This document shows, one piece after another, positions 24,823-27,501 of a DNA stretch of 27,501 nucleotides (position 1 is the stretch's first letter; each line of letters opens with the position of its first letter). Both the position numbers and the translations under genes were made by a program. Under the pieces are notes generated by a model. It made no database searches, was not told where the DNA came from, and saw nothing but the letters and a program-made list of their open reading frames with translations. This DNA is from CAYUBI01 sp964443005. Lineage in GTDB: Bacteria > Margulisbacteria > Riflemargulisbacteria > GWF2-35-9 > CAYUBI01. The stretch is taken from the NCBI GenBank assembly GCA_964443005.1, contig CAYUBI010000018.1, positions 1 through 27,501 of the forward strand. The letters are read 5' to 3'.

Positions 24823-25017
24823 ATGGTTCAGAAGTTTACGGGAATTGATATTGGGTTAATCAAGTTATCAGTAATGGCTTTTACGATATGGGTACTCATG
24901 CAGTTTCCTTTTATAAATAATTGGTTACAACACTATAATCCTTGGATATTTTTTGTTTTTTTTATTGTTTTGTCAATACGTCCAATTTGGCGATTTTTCG
25001 CTAGAAAAGAAAAGTAA
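24823..25017 (+). CDS. Small two-helix membrane protein
   Basis: A 64-residue protein with two predicted transmembrane segments: residues about 11-27 (GLIKLSVMAFTIWVLMQF) and about 40-55 (PWIFFVFFIVLSIRPIW), followed by a positive tail (RFFARKEK) that suggests a cytoplasmic C-terminus. The family is unknown to me, though short proteins opening with FTGIDxGLIKL occur in other bacteria. The ribosome binding site is weak. It stands 24 bases upstream of the nitroreductase gene and is probably cotranscribed with it. Confidence 0.6.
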   Translation: MVQKFTGIDIGLIKLSVMAFTIWVLMQFPFINNWLQHYNPWIFFVFFIVLSIRPIWRFFARKEK

Positions 25018-25041
25018 CTAGATAGACGGATATCAAACCTA

Positions 25042-25893
25042 ATGAAATCATTTGAATCGTCTGTAATAGAAACAATTCGCGAACGCCGGTCTATCCGGTC
25101 CTATAGTGATGAGCCTATTATGCTTAAGCTACTTGACGAACTTCTCATTTTTGCAAACAATCACTCAACTGGACCCTTTGGAAATCAAGTTCGATTCCAA
25201 TTAGTTAATGTGAATGGGTTTGATACAAAATCAATAAAAAATTTAGGTACTTATGGTGCGATAAAGGGAGCGCGACATTATTTAGTTGGAATCATAAAAA
25301 ATGAAAAACATTCGATGGAAGACTTTGGTTTTTGTATGGAAACTGCAATATTAAAAGCAACCTCTTTAGGCCTTGGCACCTGTTGGTTAGGAGGATTTCT
25401 GAATCGTAGTACATTTGGCGAATTATGTAAAATTGCTACAGATGATATTATCCCTGCAATCACGCCATTAGGTTTTGCTGCCAAGCGAACAACCTTACGC
25501 GATAAATTGATTCGCAAAGCAGTAGCTGGAAATGATCGGCAGCCGTTTTCTTCACTTTTTTTTGAAGATGATTTTACTAAACCACTTACGTATAATCAAT
25601 CTGATGTTATTCACAATTTGTTAGAATCGGTTCGCAGAGCACCCTCAGCATCGAATAAACAACCCTGGAAAATAATTTCAAGTACTAAAGGATTACATCT
25701 TTACCTTGATGAAGACGCTAGTTATAACCATCGATTTGAACCGGTTTTAATGCAAAATATCGATATGGGAATTGCAATGGCACATATTTCGTTGGTAGCA
25801 GACCAAAAACTTTCAGGTAAATGGACCCTTATAAAATCAGCTCCAACGCATACGAAGTATACGTATATTTCGTCGTGGATGAAAACTTTTTAA
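25042..25893 (+). CDS. Nitroreductase family protein (TM1586-like)
   Basis: A 283-residue protein with two related halves. The first has RERRSIRSYSDEPI, typical of FMN-binding nitroreductases, and FCMETAILKATSLGLGTCWLGGF. The second has LLESVRRAPSASNKQPWKI, a typical FMN/substrate segment, then LYLDEDASYNHRF and QNIDMGIAMAHISL. This bipartite layout matches the TM1586-type nitroreductase domain, a flavin-dependent oxidoreductase of unknown physiological substrate. The chain ends at YTYISSWMKTF, near the expected end of the family, exactly where the truncated ORF6N gene begins in another frame. The last few residues may have been altered by that insertion or deletion. Confidence 0.85.
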   Translation: MKSFESSVIETIRERRSIRSYSDEPIMLKLLDELLIFANNHSTGPFGNQVRFQLVNVNGFDTKSIKNLGTYGAIKGARHYLVGIIKNEKHSMEDFGFCMETAILKATSLGLGTCWLGGFLNRSTFGELCKIATDDIIPAITPLGFAAKRTTLRDKLIRKAVAGNDRQPFSSLFFEDDFTKPLTYNQSDVIHNLLESVRRAPSASNKQPWKIISSTKGLHLYLDEDASYNHRFEPVLMQNIDMGIAMAHISLVADQKLSGKWTLIKSAPTHTKYTYISSWMKTF

Positions 25894-26378
25894 TCAATTT
25901 GGATACTGATGTGGCAGAATTGTATGAAGTGCAAACAAAAGCGGTCAATCAAGCGGTATCAAATAATCTCGACAAGTTTCCTTCAGATTATATTTTTGAA
26001 CTTACAAAAAATGAAAAAGCTGAGGTGGTCAAAAATTTTGACCACCTTCAAAAACTCAAATTTTCGCCACATTTTCCTAAAGCATTCACGGAGCGCGGTT
26101 TGTATATGTTGGCAACCATTCTGAAAAGTGAATCAGCTACAAGAACCACAATCGCCATTATTGATACATTTTATAAAATTAAAACTCTTTCACGAACGGT
26201 AAAAGAACTTTCACTGACTACAGAAAAAGCTAAACAAAAAATACTAATGCAAAATGGAGGGACAATTATCGCTGAAATTCTTGATGATGATTTAGTCATT
26301 GATCAAAGCGAAATGACAATAGAACTTAATTTAGCTGTGCTTAAATTTAAGCACACCATCAAAAAGAAAAAACAATGA
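25821..26378 (+). CDS. ORF6N-domain protein, 5'-truncated
   Basis: Residues from about 18 onward match ORF6N proteins, DNA-binding domains of phage antirepressors: NLDTDVAELYEVQTKAVNQAV, KFPSDYIFELT, PKAFTERGLYMLATIL and a conserved TIELNLAVLKFKHTI ending. The first 18 codons are read out of frame from the nitroreductase 3' end. The usual start (roughly M-x-x-IIIRNQxVxLD) is missing, so the gene looks truncated by fusion to the neighbour. Expression could use the ATG at 25821 or a GTG at 25875, but neither has a good ribosome binding site. It is a paralogue of the intact gene at 26845. Likely decaying. Confidence 0.6.
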   Translation: MDPYKISSNAYEVYVYFVVDENFLINLDTDVAELYEVQTKAVNQAVSNNLDKFPSDYIFELTKNEKAEVVKNFDHLQKLKFSPHFPKAFTERGLYMLATILKSESATRTTIAIIDTFYKIKTLSRTVKELSLTTEKAKQKILMQNGGTIIAEILDDDLVIDQSEMTIELNLAVLKFKHTIKKKKQ

Positions 26379-26521
26379 TCTCAACGAACACCCTCGATAA
26401 ACCCACCCAGACACCGCGAGTATACAATCCGACTTCGCAAGCTTCGGCTCCGCTCAGTGTCCCGGTGGATATATGGGCCGCCTTACGAAGGCAAGCAACG
26501 AATGCCCGGCCAATCAGCGTA

Positions 26522-26542
26522 GAAAAATCAGGATGATTTTTC
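26522..26542. repeat. GGA-loop hairpin A
   Basis: A perfect 9-bp stem, GAAAAATCA-GGA-TGATTTTTC. It shares its GGA loop with the adjacent hairpin B. Confidence 0.6.
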
Positions 26543-26549
26543 AGGCGAT

Positions 26550-26566
26550 TTGGGCAGGATGCCCAA
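26550..26566. repeat. GGA-loop hairpin B
   Basis: A perfect 7-bp stem, TTGGGCA-GGA-TGCCCAA, starting eight bases after hairpin A. The stem differs but the GGA loop is the same. Confidence 0.6.
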
Positions 26567-26635
26567 TTGAGCCGTTAGCTGATCAGCGGTTGCAGTCGTG
26601 CTTTCCGGAGTGTCAGCGAGACTAGCTTTTTTGGC

Positions 26636-26668
26636 CCCACCTTTTTGCTGCAATAACAAAAAGGTGGG
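26636..26668. terminator. Terminator-like hairpin with a 12-bp stem
   Basis: CCCACCTTTTTG, a nine-base loop and CAAAAAGGTGGG form a perfect 12-bp stem. A T-run falls inside the stem rather than after it, so it may be a bidirectional terminator or simply part of the repeat element. Confidence 0.45.
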
Positions 26669-26844
26669 AAGTAGATCTACCTCTTAACATTATTCCGGAC
26701 TTACGTCCTAATAAATTACAATAAATCACCGTCTCTCGTCACCCAGAAGGCATTGATATTGACGTAGCATTTTTTATAGATTAAAATTATTACGTAATGC
26801 AAATTCGTCTTTGGCTTAGATTACGTTAATAAAGGAAAAAATTT

Positions 26845-27384
26845 ATGGTGGCAGTTAAATTTGATGAAGTTGAGAACAAGGTGATAATCATAAGAAATAC
26901 ACCCGTTATTCTTGACTCTGAGGTTGCATCGCTTTACGGCGTCCAAGTAAAGCGTATTAACGAAGCGGTTAAAAACAATATAGCTAAGTTCCCACGCGGT
27001 TATGTTTTAGCTATTTCTAAAGAAGAGTGGCCTTTATTGAAGTCGAAAATTTCGTCTTCAATAAAAGGCGGAAAGGTTAAATTGCCAAAGGCCTTTACAG
27101 AAAAAGGGCTATACATGTTAGCAACAATTTTAAAAAGCCCACAAGCTACTCAGACTACCATTGCAATTATCGAAGCTTTTTCTAAGTTGAAAACTCTTTC
27201 AAGAAATATTAAATCGCTTTCAGTTCTTGAGGACGATAAACAAAAACATTCACTGCATCAAAAAAATGCAGAAATTATTACCGAGATATTCTGTGACGAC
27301 TTAGTTTCTAACGAGACAGAGACTACCATCGAGTTTAATTTTGCGGTAGTAAAATTTAAACATGTTTTGAAACGAAAAATTTGA
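26845..27384 (+). CDS. ORF6N-domain (phage antirepressor-type) protein, intact
   Basis: A 179-residue protein with a complete ORF6N domain: VIIIRNTPVILDSEVASLYGVQVKRINEAVKNN (residues about 12-44), KFPRGYVLAIS, PKAFTEKGLYMLATIL, then ATQTTIAIIEAFSKLKTLSRNIK and the conserved ending TIEFNFAVVKFKHVLKR. An AAAGGA ribosome binding site precedes the ATG. Such proteins bind DNA and occur in phages, prophage remnants and as scattered multicopy genes in several reduced or host-associated genomes. Its target is unknown. It is a paralogue of the truncated gene at 25821. Confidence 0.85.
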   Translation: MVAVKFDEVENKVIIIRNTPVILDSEVASLYGVQVKRINEAVKNNIAKFPRGYVLAISKEEWPLLKSKISSSIKGGKVKLPKAFTEKGLYMLATILKSPQATQTTIAIIEAFSKLKTLSRNIKSLSVLEDDKQKHSLHQKNAEIITEIFCDDLVSNETETTIEFNFAVVKFKHVLKRKI

Positions 27385-27409
27385 TTGTAGGATATTCTTG
27401 ACCCACCCC

Positions 27410-27426
27410 GACAGGCTTCGCCTGTC
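27410..27426. repeat. Short GC-rich hairpin downstream of the second ORF6N gene
   Basis: GACAGGC-TTC-GCCTGTC, a perfect 7-bp stem with a three-base loop. It stands one base ahead of the terminator hairpin and is part of GC-rich sequence like that at 26385-26670. Confidence 0.5.
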
Positions 27427-27427
27427 A

Positions 27428-27448
27428 CCCCTCCCCAGGGGTTTTATT
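27428..27448 (+). terminator. Rho-independent terminator of the ORF6N gene
   Basis: CCCCT-CCCC-AGGGG followed directly by TTTTATT, 43 bases after the stop codon. A 5-bp GC-rich stem plus T-run is a plausible intrinsic terminator. Confidence 0.5.
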
Positions 27449-27473
27449 CTCGTGCCTAACGAACGAATTTCCC

Positions 27474-27501
27474 GTCCCGCCTTACGAAGTGCCAGCGGGA
27501 C
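27474..27501. repeat. GC-rich inverted repeat at the window edge
   Basis: GTCCCGC (27474-27480) and GCGGGAC (27495-27501) form a perfect 7-bp stem that may extend past the window. It contains the 13-base motif CCGCCTTACGAAG (27477-27489), also found at 26478-26490. Confidence 0.55.

Larger units (their letters stand above)
26385..26670. repeat. GC-rich hairpin island between the ORF6N genes
   Basis: The 466-base gap between the two ORF6N genes contains no convincing gene. Its first 290 bases are much richer in GC than the surroundings and packed with palindromes: GCCTT-ACG-AAGGC (26480-26492), two GGA-loop hairpins, GCTGATCAGC (26578-26587) and a 12-bp stem near its end. Minus-strand frames are open only for short stretches. 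It looks like an inserted repeat element. The rest (26671-26844) is ordinary AT-rich sequence leading to the next gene. Confidence 0.55.

Noticed and set aside
26385..26670. CRISPR array or small protein gene
   Set aside because: The hairpins are not regularly spaced direct repeats, and all frames are broken by stops within short distances.
1..27501. tRNA or rRNA genes
   Set aside because: I looked for T-loop (GGTTCGAATC-type) and cloverleaf patterns by eye and saw none; a tRNA search program would settle it.

Overview
The window is AT-rich bacterial chromosome with dense, mostly co-oriented genes and many ATGA or 1-nt overlaps between neighbours. Several features point to a Gram-negative cell: a predicted outer-membrane barrel protein ending in Phe, Sec signal peptides, a lipobox glycoside hydrolase, and a lexA-imuA-imuB-dnaE2 cassette of the proteobacterial kind. 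An RNase HIII is unusual in that setting. I cannot fix the phylum from sequence alone; a small-genome or host-associated lineage is possible but not shown.

Layout. (1) 1-659, minus: 5' part of a PHP-domain phosphoesterase, cut by the window edge. (2) 679-5809, plus: an exported MORN-type repeat protein, a cluster of three exported proteins ending in a DUF4105/Lnb-type protease-barrel, then an AAA-like ATPase fused to a PD-(D/E)XK nuclease domain. (3) 6005-6886, plus: a Pro/Val-rich linker protein carrying three short QDDIEA-type motifs like the CheY-P-binding peptides of FliM and CheZ. (4) 15263-6878, minus: a nine-gene run of GNAT acetyltransferase, yebC, metallo-beta-lactamase hydrolase, holA, DAHP synthase, GH5 lipoprotein, wecB, mannose-phosphate-type cupin and rnhC. 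The last part mixes a sugar-nucleotide/glycan module with housekeeping genes. (5) 18607-15363, minus: a type I restriction-modification operon (hsdM, BRO-type gene, hsdS, hsdR) that looks foreign and is broken by at least two deletions. (6) 24631-18751, minus: the SOS mutagenesis operon lexA-imuA-imuB-dnaE2, with three alternating copies of an AACGCTAAAAT-type half-site around its -10 box, a candidate autoregulatory LexA operator of unfamiliar sequence. (7) 24823-27501, plus: a small two-helix membrane protein, a TM1586-type nitroreductase, and two ORF6N-domain genes. The first ORF6N gene lacks its 5' end, and GC-rich hairpin sequence unlike the rest of the window lies around them.

How the parts work together. 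The LexA repressor is encoded first in the operon it probably controls, so RecA-triggered self-cleavage would release ImuA, ImuB and DnaE2 together for error-prone translesion synthesis. WecB, the cupin and the GH5 lipoprotein probably serve surface polysaccharide metabolism. The restriction locus and the ORF6N/hairpin region are the accessory parts. The observations most worth following are the CheY-peptide-like repeat protein, the lexA operator, the scarred restriction operon and the GC-rich hairpin island.
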